A DNA stretch of 64,000 nt from Ruminococcus sp. (lineage in GTDB: Bacteria; Bacillota; Clostridia; Oscillospirales; Acutalibacteraceae), in contig JAFTGL010000009.1 in NCBI GenBank assembly GCA_017457955.1, positions 62,001 to 126,000 of the forward strand, read 5' to 3'. The first letter of the stretch is position 1, and every line of letters starts with the position of its first letter. The translations under genes and the position numbers were made by a program. Below are positions 1 to 10,816 of this stretch, piece by piece. The notes beneath the pieces were generated by a model. That model made no database searches. It saw only the letters and a list, made by a program, of their open reading frames with translations, and was not told where the DNA came from.

Positions 1-648
<648 letters not shown>

Positions 649-661
649 TCGGAGAACAGAT

Positions 662-1243
662 ATGTCCGGTATTGATAAGATCATACAACAAATAGAAGCC
701 GATACCGACAAGGTGTGCGGCTCTGTCATCGGTGAAGCACAGCAGAAAGCGGAAAAGATCATCACCGCGGCAAAGAATGAAGCTGAGCAGATCGTTTCCG
801 AAGGCAAGGATAAGACCGCCGCGCGTGTTGTCGATATCAAAAAGCGCGGTGAATCCGCCGCTGACCTCGAAGAAAAGCGCGTTATGCTCAAAGCAAAGCG
901 CGATATCATCACCTATATGCTGAACGAGGGCTTGTCGGTCGCGAAAAACCTGCCTGACGCTGATTATTTTGCGCTGATCACTAAAATGGTAGAGAAGTAT
1001 TCTCAGCCCGAGGATGGCGTGATCTGCTTCGGCGAAAAAGATATGAAGCGTTTGCCCGCGGATTTTCTTGCGGAACTCAATCGCGTTTCCCGCGGAAAAA
1101 TCACTCTCTCTGAGAATCCGGCGTTAATCGACGCAGGCTTTATTCTGCAGTATGGCGGCATTGAGCAGAATTGCTCCTTTGACGCTATCTTCGCGGGTGA
1201 AGCGGAGACTCTCTCCGACAAAGCCGGACGGCTGTTGTTCTGA
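662..1243 (+). CDS. atpE: V-type ATP synthase subunit E (peripheral stalk)
   Basis: 193 residues. The N-terminal ~95 residues are rich in Ala, Glu and Lys with heptad character (EAQQKAEKIITAAKNEAEQ), the coiled-coil arm of subunit E. The C-terminal ~90 residues form the globular head that contacts the A/B hexamer. E pairs with a second stalk subunit (G/H) in this enzyme class; no separate G/H gene is visible between I and D here, so it may lie upstream of the window. It begins 13 bases after subunit K. Confidence 0.9.
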   Translation: MSGIDKIIQQIEADTDKVCGSVIGEAQQKAEKIITAAKNEAEQIVSEGKDKTAARVVDIKKRGESAADLEEKRVMLKAKRDIITYMLNEGLSVAKNLPDADYFALITKMVEKYSQPEDGVICFGEKDMKRLPADFLAELNRVSRGKITLSENPALIDAGFILQYGGIEQNCSFDAIFAGEAETLSDKAGRLLF

Positions 1244-1257
1244 TAAGGAGGGGTATT

Positions 1258-2226
1258 ATGCAGCAGAATGATTATACGTATGCTGTAGCTCGTATCAGAT
1301 TCAAAGAAACAAAGCTCCTTTCCGACGCTGACCTTGACGCGCTCTTGAGTGCTAAGGATACAGACGCTGTAATGCGTTTGTTGCACGATAAAGGTTGGGG
1401 AGACGGAACTTCACACACTTCCGATGAATTGTTCTCTATGGAAGAGGAAAAGCTCTGGAGCTTTGTATCCGAGTGTATCGACGATTTGTCTGTCTTGGAT
1501 TTTCTGCGTGTACCGAATGATTATCACAACCTCAAGGTAGCGATAAAGTGTATCACACGCGATATCGAACCGAATGGACTGTTCCTGAGTGATTCGGTAT
1601 CGGATGCCGAAGCTGTCTATGAAGCGATAAAGAACCGTGATTACAACGCTCTGCCGGAGTATTTACGGGATGCAGCCAAAGAAGCGATGACCACGCTTTT
1701 ACAGACCTCTGATGGTCAACTCTGCGATATCATCGTCGATAAGGCGTGCATGGAGCATGTATACCGCCTCGGCAAAGAAAGCGAGAATGATATCATCCGT
1801 CTGTATTGCGAGCTTTTTGTGGCGTCGGCGGATATCAAGATAGCGGTTCGCTGTGCAAAGACAAAGAAAAAGATCGGCTTTATCCGTAGAGCAATGGCGT
1901 CCTGCGATAGTTTGGATATCGACAAGCTGTCCTCGGCTGCTGCCGAAGGCTATGACGCAATTCTCAGCTATCTTGCTTCGACCGATTACCGCTCGGCGAT
2001 CGACGCGATCAACACCTCGATGTCCGCATTTGAAAAATGGTGCGACGATGATATGACCGCTGTTTTGAAGCCCCAGAAGTGGGAGCCCTTCGGTATCGGT
2101 CCGATCGTCGCGTATATTATCGCGCGTCAGAACGAGATCAAAGCGGTTAGGATGATCCTCGCCGGCAAGGTGAGCGATATTTCCGAGAATACGATAAAAG
2201 AAAGACTGAGGAGCATGTATGTCTAA
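1258..2226 (+). CDS. atpC: V-type ATP synthase subunit C (rotor adaptor)
   Basis: 322 residues, the usual length of the bacterial V-ATPase C (d-like, AC39-type) subunit, which connects the central shaft to the membrane ring. Mostly alpha-helical, with family features such as YTYAVARIRFKETKLL at the N-terminus and the WEPFGIGPIVAYIIARQNEIKAVR block near the end, split here only for reference. AAGGAGGGG lies directly upstream. The last eight bases overlap subunit F, indicating translational coupling. Confidence 0.9.
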   Translation: MQQNDYTYAVARIRFKETKLLSDADLDALLSAKDTDAVMRLLHDKGWGDGTSHTSDELFSMEEEKLWSFVSECIDDLSVLDFLRVPNDYHNLKVAIKCITRDIEPNGLFLSDSVSDAEAVYEAIKNRDYNALPEYLRDAAKEAMTTLLQTSDGQLCDIIVDKACMEHVYRLGKESENDIIRLYCELFVASADIKIAVRCAKTKKKIGFIRRAMASCDSLDIDKLSSAAAEGYDAILSYLASTDYRSAIDAINTSMSAFEKWCDDDMTAVLKPQKWEPFGIGPIVAYIIARQNEIKAVRMILAGKVSDISENTIKERLRSMYV

Positions 2227-2539
2227 GAGAATAGCCGTTTTCGGCGATAAAGAGAGCATCTACGGCTTTGCTGCCCTCGGGCTTGATACCTATTATTATG
2301 ACAGCGCTCAGGATAATGCCGCTGTTTTCAAAAAGCTGTGCCAAAGCCAGAGCTACAGTATCATTTATATTACCGAAGCCGCCGCTGTCGTTCTCGAAAA
2401 GGAAATCGAGAAATACCGCAGCGAGCCTTCTCCTGCCATCATCCTGATACCGGGTGTGTCGGGCAATACCGGTGAAGGACTTTCGGCAGTACGGCTGTCA
2501 GTTGAAAAGGCTGTCGGCAGTGATATATTTAACGATTAA
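2219..2539 (+). CDS. atpF: V-type ATP synthase subunit F
   Basis: 106 residues, small Rossmann-like subunit that binds the central shaft and regulates the V1 motor. The N-terminus (KRIAVFGDKESIYGFAALGL) is the family signature and the end carries the typical short helix. The gene starts inside the end of subunit C; a GAGGAG ribosome-binding site at 2208-2213 supports this ATG. In E. hirae nomenclature the equivalent is NtpG. Confidence 0.92.
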   Translation: MSKRIAVFGDKESIYGFAALGLDTYYYDSAQDNAAVFKKLCQSQSYSIIYITEAAAVVLEKEIEKYRSEPSPAIILIPGVSGNTGEGLSAVRLSVEKAVGSDIFND

Positions 2540-2571
2540 CACAGATTTTTCCCGAAAAGGAATGATAGATT

Positions 2572-4341
2572 ATGAGTACAGGTGTAATTAAAAAGGTAGC
2601 CGGACCTCTGGTCATCGCCGAGGGCATGCGCGACTGCAACATGTTTGACGTTGTGCATGTGTCGAATATGAACCTGATCGGCGAGGTTATCGAAATGCAC
2701 GGCGACCGTGCGTCTATTCAGGTTTATGAGGAGACTTCCGGCTTAGGACCCGGCGAGCCCGTGGTGTCAACCGGAAATCAGCTTTCCGTAGAACTGGGTC
2801 CCGGTTTGATCGAGAGTATCTACGATGGTATCCAGCGTCCGCTTGACGATATCATGAAGGTCAGCGGCAATAACCTCAGCCGCGGTATTTCCGTACCCGC
2901 CCTGAAGCGCGATAAGGTATGGCAGTTCAAGGCGACTGCCGCAGTCGGCGACAAGGTCGAGGGCGGTGACGTGATCGGTACCGTTCAGGAGACCGAGATC
3001 GTATTGCATAAGATCATGGTGCCCGCGGGTATCTCCGGCACCGTCAAGGATATCAAAAGCGGAGAGTATAAGGTGACCGATACCGTCGCTGTTGTTGAGG
3101 ATGAGAAAGGGGAGAAGCATGAGCTGACCCTTATGCAGAAGTGGCCTGTCCGTATCGGCAGACCCTACAAGCAGAAGCTGTCTCCCGATATGCCTCTGAT
3201 CACCGGTCAGCGCGTCATCGACACACTTTTCCCGATCGCTAAAGGCGGCGTCGCATCTGTTCCCGGACCTTTCGGCTCGGGCAAGACAGTCGTTCAGCAC
3301 CAGCTTGCAAAGTGGGCTGAGGCGGATATCGTCGTCTACATCGGCTGCGGCGAACGCGGCAACGAAATGACCGACGTACTCAACGAGTTCCCCGAGCTGC
3401 TCGACCCGAAAACAGGTCACAGCCTGATGGAACGCACCGTTCTGATCGCCAACACCTCTGATATGCCCGTTGCGGCGCGTGAGGCTTCTATCTATACAGG
3501 TATCACGATCGCGGAATACTTCCGCGATATGGGTTACTCCGTCGCGCTGATGGCGGATTCCACCTCCCGCTGGGCGGAAGCGCTCCGTGAGATGTCGGGA
3601 CGTCTCGAGGAAATGCCCGGTGAAGAGGGCTATCCCGCATATCTGGGTTCCCGACTCGCTCAGTTTTATGAGCGCGCAGGGCGTGTCATCACCCTCGGCT
3701 CCGAAAAGCAGGAAGGTTCTCTGTCTGTTATCGGCGCGGTATCGCCTCCCGGCGGTGATATTTCCGAGCCTGTTTCTCAGGCAACCCTGCGTATCGTCAA
3801 GGTATTCTGGGGACTGGACGCGGGGCTTGCATATAAGCGCCATTTCCCCGCAGTCAACTGGCTGACCTCTTATTCACTGTATGTGGATACGATGGCGAAC
3901 TGGTACAAAGAAAACGTCGCTCCCGACTGGATGGATCTGCGCGCAAGAGTCATGTCCCTGTTACAGGAAGAGAGTGAGTTAGAGGAGATCGTCAAGCTCG
4001 TCGGTATGGACGCCCTGTCCGATATCGACCGTATCAAGCTCGAAGCTGCCCGCTCGATCCGTGAGGACTTTTTACACCAGAACGCGTTCCACGAGACTGA
4101 TACCTATACGACGCTGAAAAAGCAGTATCACATGATGCAGCTTGTCATGGCGTTCTATGACAAGAGCGTTGCCGCTCTCGATAAGGGCGCTCAGCTGAAC
4201 GCGCTGATTAACATGCCGATCAGAGAACGCATCGGCAGATTCAAATATGTCGCCGAGAATGATATTGAGCAGAATTACAACGATATCATCTATAATCTTG
4301 ACGTCGATATCGACAACATCATCAAGAAGGGAGATGACTGA
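2572..4341 (+). CDS. atpA: V-type ATP synthase catalytic subunit A
   Basis: 589 residues, full length for subunit A. It is the nucleotide-hydrolysing subunit of the A3B3 hexamer. The P-loop GPFGSGKT is at residues 232-239, preceded by the A-specific non-homologous insert (~110-200). The downstream block with [19 protein letters not shown] (about 335-353) contains the catalytic Glu/Arg region, and GCGERGNEM follows the P-loop. The start is ATG after AAAGGAATG. Only two bases separate it from subunit B. Confidence 0.97.
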   Translation: MSTGVIKKVAGPLVIAEGMRDCNMFDVVHVSNMNLIGEVIEMHGDRASIQVYEETSGLGPGEPVVSTGNQLSVELGPGLIESIYDGIQRPLDDIMKVSGNNLSRGISVPALKRDKVWQFKATAAVGDKVEGGDVIGTVQETEIVLHKIMVPAGISGTVKDIKSGEYKVTDTVAVVEDEKGEKHELTLMQKWPVRIGRPYKQKLSPDMPLITGQRVIDTLFPIAKGGVASVPGPFGSGKTVVQHQLAKWAEADIVVYIGCGERGNEMTDVLNEFPELLDPKTGHSLMERTVLIANTSDMPVAAREASIYTGITIAEYFRDMGYSVALMADSTSRWAEALREMSGRLEEMPGEEGYPAYLGSRLAQFYERAGRVITLGSEKQEGSLSVIGAVSPPGGDISEPVSQATLRIVKVFWGLDAGLAYKRHFPAVNWLTSYSLYVDTMANWYKENVAPDWMDLRARVMSLLQEESELEEIVKLVGMDALSDIDRIKLEAARSIREDFLHQNAFHETDTYTTLKKQYHMMQLVMAFYDKSVAALDKGAQLNALINMPIRERIGRFKYVAENDIEQNYNDIIYNLDVDIDNIIKKGDD

Positions 4342-4343
4342 TT

Positions 4344-5717
4344 ATGCCGAAGGAATACCGTACTATCCAGGAGGTCGCAGGTCCTCTGATGCTTGTCAAA
4401 GGCGTCAGCGGCGTCAACTACAACGACCTCGGCGAGATCGAACTGACCTCGGGCGAAGTGCGCCGCTGTAAGGTCCTCGAGATCAACGGTGAAGACGCGC
4501 TGGTACAGCTGTTTGATTCTGCGGCAGGCATCAATCTCTTCAATTCCAAGGTTCGCTTTTTAGGTAAGTCTATGGAGTTGGGTGTTTCCACCGACATGCT
4601 CTCCCGCGTATTCGACGGCATGGGCAAGCCGATCGACGGCGGTCCCGATATCCTGCCCGTCAAGCGCATGGATATCAACGGCTTGCCGATGAACCCCTAT
4701 GCCCGCAATTATCCGCAGGAGTTCATTCAGACGGGCGTTTCGGCGATCGACGGTCTGAATACCCTCGTTCGTGGTCAGAAGCTCCCGATCTTCTCCGCGT
4801 CAGGTTTGCCGCATGCACAGCTCGCAGCGCAGATTGCGCGTCAGGCGAGAGTCCGCGGTACCGACGAACAGTTCGCGGTCGTATTCGCCGCTATGGGTAT
4901 CACTTTTGAAGAATCCAACTACTTTATCGAGAGCTTCAAGGAAACAGGCGCGATCGACCGTACCGTCATGTTCGTCAATCTGGCGAACGACCCTGCGATC
5001 GAACGTATTTCCACGCCCCGTATGGCGCTGACCGCAGCCGAATATCTGGCGTTTGAAGCGGATATGCACGTACTGGTCATCATGACCGATATCACCAACT
5101 ACGCCGACGCTCTGCGCGAGGTATCAGCCGCGCGTAAGGAAGTCCCCGGCAGACGCGGCTATCCCGGCTACATGTACACCGACCTTGCTACTCTGTATGA
5201 GAGAGCAGGTCGTCAGAAGGGAAAGAAGGGTTCCATCACCCTGATCCCGATTTTGACCATGCCCGAGGACGATAAGACCCATCCGATCCCCGACCTGACC
5301 GGTTACATCACCGAGGGACAGATCATCCTGTCCCGTGAGCTGTACCGCAAGAATATCGCGCCGCCGATCGACGTCCTGCCGTCCTTGTCCCGACTTAAGG
5401 ATAAGGGTATCGGCGAGGGCAAGACCCGCTCAGATCACTCTAATACCATGAACCAGCTGTTCTCCGCGTATGCACGCGGTAAGGACGCTAAAGAACTGAT
5501 GGTCATTCTCGGTGAATCCGCCCTGACAGATATCGATAAGCTGTACGCGACCTTCGCCGACCGTTTTGAGAAAGAGTATGTATCTCAGGGTTATGATAAA
5601 AACCGCTCTATTGAGGAAACACTTGACCTCGGCTGGGAGCTGTTACGTATCCTCCCGCGTTCCGAGCTGAAACGTATCGACGATAAGTACCTCGATCTGT
5701 ACTACGATAAGAAATAA
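4344..5717 (+). CDS. atpB: V-type ATP synthase subunit B
   Basis: 457 residues, non-catalytic partner of subunit A. It lacks a Walker A motif, as expected, but keeps the beta-barrel N-terminus ([18 protein letters not shown]) and the conserved [16 protein letters not shown] and [15 protein letters not shown] blocks. It lies in the fixed A-B-D order of bacterial V-ATPase operons, and a CAGGAGG-like site lies inside the early coding region, so the ATG was chosen by homology to the family N-terminus. Confidence 0.97.
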   Translation: MPKEYRTIQEVAGPLMLVKGVSGVNYNDLGEIELTSGEVRRCKVLEINGEDALVQLFDSAAGINLFNSKVRFLGKSMELGVSTDMLSRVFDGMGKPIDGGPDILPVKRMDINGLPMNPYARNYPQEFIQTGVSAIDGLNTLVRGQKLPIFSASGLPHAQLAAQIARQARVRGTDEQFAVVFAAMGITFEESNYFIESFKETGAIDRTVMFVNLANDPAIERISTPRMALTAAEYLAFEADMHVLVIMTDITNYADALREVSAARKEVPGRRGYPGYMYTDLATLYERAGRQKGKKGSITLIPILTMPEDDKTHPIPDLTGYITEGQIILSRELYRKNIAPPIDVLPSLSRLKDKGIGEGKTRSDHSNTMNQLFSAYARGKDAKELMVILGESALTDIDKLYATFADRFEKEYVSQGYDKNRSIEETLDLGWELLRILPRSELKRIDDKYLDLYYDKK

Positions 5718-5731
5718 TAAGGAATGATTCT

Positions 5732-6379
5732 ATGGCTGTAAAGCAGGTCAATCCGACCCGTATGGAGCTGAGCAGGCTCAAGAAAAAACTGAATACAGCT
5801 ACCCGCGGTCATAAGCTTTTGAAGGATAAGCGCGACGAGCTGATGCGCCGTTTCCTTGAAATGGTGCGTGAAAACCGCGCGCTCCGCATGAAGGTAGAGG
5901 AACAGATCAAAGCTGCCAACGCGAATTTCGTTCTGGCAAAGTCCTCCATGAGCGATGAAACGCTGAAAGCGGCGCTCCTTGCACCGAAGCAGGAAGTGTA
6001 TGTATCAACCTCGTACCGCAACGTCATGAGCGTCGATATCCCTGTTTTCGACATTGAAACACGTACGCCTGACCCGAACGACATCTACTCCTACGGCTTT
6101 GCGTTCACCTCCGCCGACCTCGACGACGCGGTCAAGTCCCTTGCGGATATCCTGCCCGATCTGATCAAGCTCGCGGAGATCGAAAAAAGCTGTCAGCTCA
6201 TGGCGGATGAGATCGAAAAGACCCGCCGCCGCGTCAATGCGCTTGAGCACGTTATGATCCCCGAGACACAGGAGCAGATCCGCTATATCACCCGCAAGCT
6301 GGATGAGAACGAGCGTTCCACCCAGACCCGTCTGATGAAAGTCAAGGACATGATGCTCCAGCAGGCGCACGGTTATTGA
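5732..6379 (+). CDS. atpD: V-type ATP synthase subunit D (central shaft)
   Basis: 215 residues. N-terminal MAVKQVNPTRMELSRLKKKL and the long basic helix that follows, together with the C-terminal helix after residue ~130, form the antiparallel coiled-coil rotor shaft inside the A3B3 ring. Last gene of the operon: a 14-base gap separates it from B and a strong hairpin lies 110 bases downstream. Confidence 0.95.
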   Translation: MAVKQVNPTRMELSRLKKKLNTATRGHKLLKDKRDELMRRFLEMVRENRALRMKVEEQIKAANANFVLAKSSMSDETLKAALLAPKQEVYVSTSYRNVMSVDIPVFDIETRTPDPNDIYSYGFAFTSADLDDAVKSLADILPDLIKLAEIEKSCQLMADEIEKTRRRVNALEHVMIPETQEQIRYITRKLDENERSTQTRLMKVKDMMLQQAHGY

Positions 6380-6492
6380 CACGCGTGTCTTTATTCCGTC
6401 TTTTGCAAGGTTAGATTTTACCGACTTTCATTAACGGCGGTTGGAAGCGATAGATATTTGATTTTGAAGAATTAGCTTGTATTATAACGGTC

Positions 6493-6520
6493 AAGCCCCC
6501 GACAAATCTGTCGGGGGCTT
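6493..6520. terminator. Hairpin between convergent V-ATPase and M56 operons
   Basis: Perfect 12-bp inverted repeat (AAGCCCCCGACA / TGTCGGGGGCTT) with a 4-base loop. It sits between the end of subunit D (+) and the end of the M56 gene (-), so it probably stops transcription from both sides. No strong T-run follows on either strand, so termination efficiency is uncertain. Confidence 0.75.
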
Positions 6521-6533
6521 CGCTGTGGAGAGA

Positions 6534-8774
6534 TTATTCAAATATCTGATAGGTTTTCTCTGTTCCATCCTCTTTTTTGACAGTCAGCTCCATGTTGACG
6601 AGCTTCCCGTCCGGTACCGAAAGGGTATATGTGATACCGTCTATTCTCGGGATCATCGTATAATGTTTGAAGCCGTCTTGTACTGTGTCGAACATAAACA
6701 GCTCTTCATCATCCGCAGGATCAGATCCGTTGTATGTTGTGATATTCCCGCTTGTCATGTCTAATACGCCGCATATGTCGGAACCGTTTACAGGGTCCGA
6801 ATCATCATACATAAAAACTTTGCTCCCGTCTGCAGAAGCTTTGGCATACAGGCTTTGATATCCCAGATCTTGCAAATATGCGAGTGAAAGCCTTCCCTTG
6901 TTTTCTTCATTCTCGATATCGTAAAAAATGATCCCGCATTCCTTTCCACTGATATAGACCATTCTGCCGTTTGTGAATATGATTTCTGGGTTGATACCGG
7001 GATCGACGTCGATCGTTACATCGGAGATATCATCATTCGGTTTTTCAGTAACACTTCTGAAAACAAAATAATCCAAGTCACCGAAACTTTCTTTGAACCA
7101 CTTCACCTTTTCGTCGGTCATATCGTAGATACATACCTCGATCTTGTTCTGATTATCCAGCAGTGAGAGTTCGACGATGCTGTCGCTGTACCCTTTACCA
7201 TCGGCTTTGTATTTTGCCAAGTCTCGGTTGATGCGATCGATCTCGCTTTCTAAATGTTCGAGACTGTACTCGCATTTCTGAAACCGGATATCACTGCCGA
7301 TAGGCGTATAATCAACCTCTTGACTGATATCCGTCAACAGAATCACCTGTACCGCTCCGTCGATATAAGTTCCGCCATAGTATTCGTCTCTGACATTCGC
7401 CCATGTCCAATTATCCTGATTGGTAGGATTCATCGGAAATTTATCGACATTCGCCTTAAAGAATTTCTCGACCGCTTCATACGGTTCCATCGTTCCGAGT
7501 GCCTCGATATCCGTTAGGGCGACGACTCCGTCATCGACCGAGATCATACATCTGTAGTATACGTCGTCTCCATCTGTATTCGGATCGACAGAGGTAAACA
7601 GGTTATATCCCTCTATATACAGCCTATCTCCGTCTTTTTTCAGAGTGGGTTCATGAGTGGACTCATGATTCAAGACGGTGGACGGGTATTTTTGCTCAAG
7701 GGTGTCTGCATCATACGCACGTAGCTCGGTCGCAGCGACCCCGGAGCTCGAACCAAAGGAGAGCGTGACGAGTTCCTCTTTGCCGTCGCCATCGATATCG
7801 CCGTATTCAAATTCGTAAGCATTATCGGGCAGAAGTTTTTCTTTGTTGATCGGATTTGTCAAAAAGCATACTGCCACCGCAATACTCAGCACCACAGCGA
7901 TAATGATGATCCAGAAAGCGGGCTTTTTATAGCTGAGCACATTTTTGATACGCGTCTTTACATTTGTCTCACCAAAGGCAAGGGGACAGGCAGAGATCAG
8001 TTTTTGTGAAGCGGCGGAATTGATCAGCGCGATCGCATAAGGCTTCTTGTACTCGCTGCCTAATTCCTTGATGACTTTTTCATCACATGCGGATTCGATA
8101 TCCCTGCAAAGCAGGATATATGCTGCCCATAGTAACGGATTGAACCAGTAGACGGATAACAGTAAAAAACCAAGCGGTTTCCATAGATGATCTTTTCGTT
8201 TGATATGCGCCTTTTCATGTGCCAGAACAAAGGGCTTGTCGTGTTCACTGATATTTGACGGCAGAAATATCCTCGGACGGAATATCCCGAGGATGAAAGG
8301 GGAGGGGATATGGTCGCAGATGTAAACGCCCTTTTCGATCATCACACGCTCTCTTGTCACCCGATAGAGCTTGATATAGCTGAAAAGTGCGTAGATCAGC
8401 ATGACCGCAACACCTGCCACCCAGATGATTGCCGCGATTCTCGGCAGTATGTTCCATATTAGATCGGTTTTTTCTTTAATAACAGTATTATCGGTAGTGT
8501 TGAGAAAGGTTTGCGGATACTCCCAAACCGCGCTTGTGATTCTTTCTGTCGCATAATTCCCGACTGTACGTGCGGCGATCTCCGTATTAGGTACAAGACT
8601 GAATATACTCTCAATGCGGAACGGGAATATCAGCCTTACCGCCACAAGCGTCCATAACGCACAGATCAGTGATCGAGGTGCTTTCCTCAGCAACAGTCGC
8701 AGGATGATGATCGCGAGAACAAGAAAACACGCTTGAATATTGAACTGCACGATCGTTTTGAAAACATCGTACAT
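6534..8774 (-). CDS. BlaR1/MecR1-like M56 membrane metalloprotease with unusual C-terminal region
   Basis: 746 residues. The first ~310 carry four to five membrane helices and the M56 zinc protease signature HEKAH (H186, E187, H190), followed by the ESACDEKV segment typical of BlaR1. After a further membrane helix, residues ~310-746 do not resemble the penicillin-binding sensor of BlaR1. They start with a YGDIDGDGKEELVTLSFG stretch like FG-GAP/VCBS repeats and continue as an unknown extracellular domain. It lies 3 bases after the BlaI-type repressor gene, so the pair is a sensor-protease/repressor system. By analogy, the protease would inactivate the repressor on sensing an external signal. 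Ligand unknown. Confidence 0.85.
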   Translation of the reverse strand: MYDVFKTIVQFNIQACFLVLAIIILRLLLRKAPRSLICALWTLVAVRLIFPFRIESIFSLVPNTEIAARTVGNYATERITSAVWEYPQTFLNTTDNTVIKEKTDLIWNILPRIAAIIWVAGVAVMLIYALFSYIKLYRVTRERVMIEKGVYICDHIPSPFILGIFRPRIFLPSNISEHDKPFVLAHEKAHIKRKDHLWKPLGFLLLSVYWFNPLLWAAYILLCRDIESACDEKVIKELGSEYKKPYAIALINSAASQKLISACPLAFGETNVKTRIKNVLSYKKPAFWIIIIAVVLSIAVAVCFLTNPINKEKLLPDNAYEFEYGDIDGDGKEELVTLSFGSSSGVAATELRAYDADTLEQKYPSTVLNHESTHEPTLKKDGDRLYIEGYNLFTSVDPNTDGDDVYYRCMISVDDGVVALTDIEALGTMEPYEAVEKFFKANVDKFPMNPTNQDNWTWANVRDEYYGGTYIDGAVQVILLTDISQEVDYTPIGSDIRFQKCEYSLEHLESEIDRINRDLAKYKADGKGYSDSIVELSLLDNQNKIEVCIYDMTDEKVKWFKESFGDLDYFVFRSVTEKPNDDISDVTIDVDPGINPEIIFTNGRMVYISGKECGIIFYDIENEENKGRLSLAYLQDLGYQSLYAKASADGSKVFMYDDSDPVNGSDICGVLDMTSGNITTYNGSDPADDEELFMFDTVQDGFKHYTMIPRIDGITYTLSVPDGKLVNMELTVKKEDGTEKTYQIFE

Positions 8775-8777
8775 AAC

Positions 8778-9137
8778 TTACTCCTTATATGAATCAACCA
8801 GCCGTCTGAGCTCCGATATCTCCTCGGGACTCAGACTTTTGTTTTTGGTGAATGCCGCAATGAAAGCGGGAAGTGAGCCGTCAAAGTTATCTTCGACAAA
8901 ACGTTCGCTCTGTTTCGAATAAAACTCATCCCGTGATATCAGCGAAGTCACCGTGCCTTTCTCGTTTTGAAACAGCCCTTTGTTGCACAGCCTTTTCAGA
9001 ACCGTGAATGAGGTCGTCTTTTTCCATCCAAGCTCCTGTTCAGCACGTTTTGCAAGATCTGAAGAGGAAAGAGGCTCATTGTGCCAGATGATATCGGCGA
9101 ATTTTGATTCGACTGCACCTAAAGTGAAATCATTCAT
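8778..9137 (-). CDS. BlaI/MecI/CopY-family transcriptional repressor
   Basis: About 119 residues from the ATG at 9137, chosen because an AGGAG site stands 8 bases upstream; an in-frame ATG at 9158 lies inside the operator and lacks such a site. Winged-helix features are clear (GAVESKFADIIW, SSDLAKRAEQELGWKKTTSFTVLKRLCNKG), with a C-terminal dimerisation helix. It should bind the two palindromes upstream and repress its own operon until cleaved through the M56 partner. Confidence 0.9.
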   Translation of the reverse strand: MNDFTLGAVESKFADIIWHNEPLSSSDLAKRAEQELGWKKTTSFTVLKRLCNKGLFQNEKGTVTSLISRDEFYSKQSERFVEDNFDGSLPAFIAAFTKNKSLSPEEISELRRLVDSYKE

Positions 9138-9156
9138 GTTATCAACTCCTAAAAAC

Positions 9157-9200
9157 ATTCTACACCGTGTAGTATAGTTAGATTCTACATCATGTAGAAT
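9157..9200. promoter_or_regulatory. Two palindromic BlaI-type operators
   Basis: ATTCTACAT-C-ATGTAGAAT at 9182-9200 is a perfect 19-base palindrome. ATTCTACAC-C-GTGTAGTAT at 9157-9175 is the same site with one arm mismatch. Both contain the TACA...TGTA core known for BlaI/MecI operators, and their centres are 25 bp apart. Position upstream of the repressor gene supports autoregulation. Confidence 0.85.
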
Positions 9201-9313
9201 GATTTGTCAAGAGGAAAATTCATAACTTGTTCAAAAGATTTCCCCAGAAATATTCATATTTGTCCTGTATCATTCATAGTATGTTATCGATAAGATAACA
9301 TGGGGGTATGAAA

Positions 9314-9610
9314 ATGCCTTGTCGGTTCCAGGAACTGAGAAAGAAAGAAGTGATCAACGCCAATAACGGCTGCAGGATCGGGTATGTAGACGATTTGGAG
9401 GTCGATACCAAATGCGCCCGGGTCGTAGCGCTCATCGTTTACGGCAGACCGCGTCTTTTCGGGCTGTTTGGTAAGTCTGACGACTGCTATATCCCATGGG
9501 ATAAGATACGTTTAATTGGTGAAGATGCGATACTTGTCGATAATTCTGTGCAAAAAATGACAAACAAAGCAAAAAAGAGGCATAAATTTGTAACGTTTTG
9601 TCATCAATAA
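9314..9610 (+). CDS. YlmC/YmxH-family sporulation protein (PRC-barrel)
   Basis: 98 residues from the ATG at 9314; GGGGG at 9302-9306 is well spaced for this start, while the ATG at 9308 is too close to it. The sequence QELRKKEVINANNGCRIGYVDDLEVD and later YIPWDKIRLIGEDAILVD match the PRC-barrel fold of the YlmC/YmxH family, small proteins of sporulating Firmicutes with poorly known function. The last ~20 residues are a basic extension beyond the usual end. A 7-bp inverted repeat (TGTTATC/GATAACA, 9282-9300) and a CATAGTAT element at about 9273 could be control sites, with sigma-E-like spacing to an ATA 16 bases upstream; this is only suggestive. Confidence 0.8.
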   Translation: MPCRFQELRKKEVINANNGCRIGYVDDLEVDTKCARVVALIVYGRPRLFGLFGKSDDCYIPWDKIRLIGEDAILVDNSVQKMTNKAKKRHKFVTFCHQ

Positions 9611-9859
9611 TTTTTGTGCACCTTAGCAAATTGCACTACTTAATATTGTGGGTATTGTACAGTTTTTATAAAAAAATATTCTTATTTCGAACAATAAGCC
9701 GTTTATCATTCTTTGAAAGAATATTTGTGTAAAAGTTACAAACTTGCAATTCTTAAGGATTTGTGGTTAAATATAACACGAAATGAAGCAAGCCGCACAC
9801 GGCTGCGCGTCATTTTACATCGGATCACCGATAGACTACTATTAAAAGGAGGCAGAATT

Positions 9860-10708
9860 ATGAGTACAACTACACCCCACTTGTTTCGCAGAACAGTGTC
9901 GATCGGTCTTTGCTTTGCTTTGCTTTTGACCGCGTTTGCTCTGGTTCTCGCGCCCGGTGTAGGAGCTGCAAGTGATACCTCTAAAACAGAAACCAAGATT
10001 GAAACTAACGATAATATAGTATCGGCTGAGGATGACCTTCTCACTCAGAGAGCCATCACGATCGATGAAGCGAAGAAAGAGGCTCAGGAGGTAGTAAGCG
10101 AACAGCTTGCTATCCAGGAAGCGAAAGCCGCGACCGAGGCGGCTACCGAGGCTGTTTCTACACAGACTCCGGCAGCGACCTCTGAGAATACCGCGGAGTC
10201 TTACAGCGATTCATCCGATTACTCAGACGATAGCAGCTCTTCATCAGACGACGAATACTATGATTACAGCGACAGCAACACTGTTTCTGCATCCGGTTCC
10301 GGTGACTACCTGTTAGACATCGACAATCCTGATTACAGCTACACCGCTTACAGCGTATCTCTCAACGATGAGGACAGAGATATGACCGAACGCATCCTGA
10401 TGGGTGAAGCAGGCGGCGAGGGTTACATCGGTATGGCTCTGGTTGCTCAGTGTATCAGAGATACCTATGTCAACGGCAGCTACAGCAGTATCGCCGAACT
10501 CTTACAGCGCAACGGCTACTATGGCTCCACTTCCATCGCTCCGTCTGAGACTGCTAAGGAAGTTGTCAACTACATCTTCGATCAGGGCGGTTCCGCTGTA
10601 CAGCACAACATCCGCATTTTCTATGCAACCAACATGTGCAGCAGCGCTTGGCACGAGTCACAGGATTTCGTAGTCCAGTACAATTACGTAAGATTCTTCA
10701 ACTATTGA
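9860..10708 (+). CDS. Secreted SleB/CwlJ-like cell wall hydrolase
   Basis: 282 residues from the ATG at 9860, which follows AAAAGGAGG; upstream in-frame codons lack a ribosome-binding site. Residues ~12-36 form a signal peptide (FALLLTAFALVLAPGVGA). Residues ~95-160 are a low-complexity Ser/Asp/Tyr linker. The C-terminal ~115 residues (TERILMGEAGGEGYIGMALVAQCIRD and onward) match the SleB/Hydrolase_2 lytic fold with the conserved Glu in GEAGGEG. In Bacillus such proteins are spore-cortex lytic enzymes; here the linker and N-terminus suggest a secreted wall hydrolase of vegetative or sporulating cells. Confidence 0.8.
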   Translation: MSTTTPHLFRRTVSIGLCFALLLTAFALVLAPGVGAASDTSKTETKIETNDNIVSAEDDLLTQRAITIDEAKKEAQEVVSEQLAIQEAKAATEAATEAVSTQTPAATSENTAESYSDSSDYSDDSSSSSDDEYYDYSDSNTVSASGSGDYLLDIDNPDYSYTAYSVSLNDEDRDMTERILMGEAGGEGYIGMALVAQCIRDTYVNGSYSSIAELLQRNGYYGSTSIAPSETAKEVVNYIFDQGGSAVQHNIRIFYATNMCSSAWHESQDFVVQYNYVRFFNY

Positions 10709-10740
10709 TTGAAACAGACGTAAATTGACAAAAATAATTG

Positions 10741-10787
10741 AAGAAATCAAGTGTTTTTCTTTGATAAATGCTTGATTTCTTTTTTTA
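10741..10787 (+). terminator. Rho-independent terminator after SleB-like gene
   Basis: An 11-bp perfect stem (AAGAAATCAAG / CTTGATTTCTT) with a 19-base loop is followed directly by a run of T. It separates the SleB-like gene from the rpsB leader. Confidence 0.8.
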
Positions 10788-10816
10788 TTTGTGATAAAAT
10801 ATTTAGGCATTACGCA

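Noticed and set aside
2767..3843. Long minus-strand frame across V-ATPase subunit A
   Set aside because: Shadow of the subunit A gene; the plus-strand frame carries all conserved motifs.
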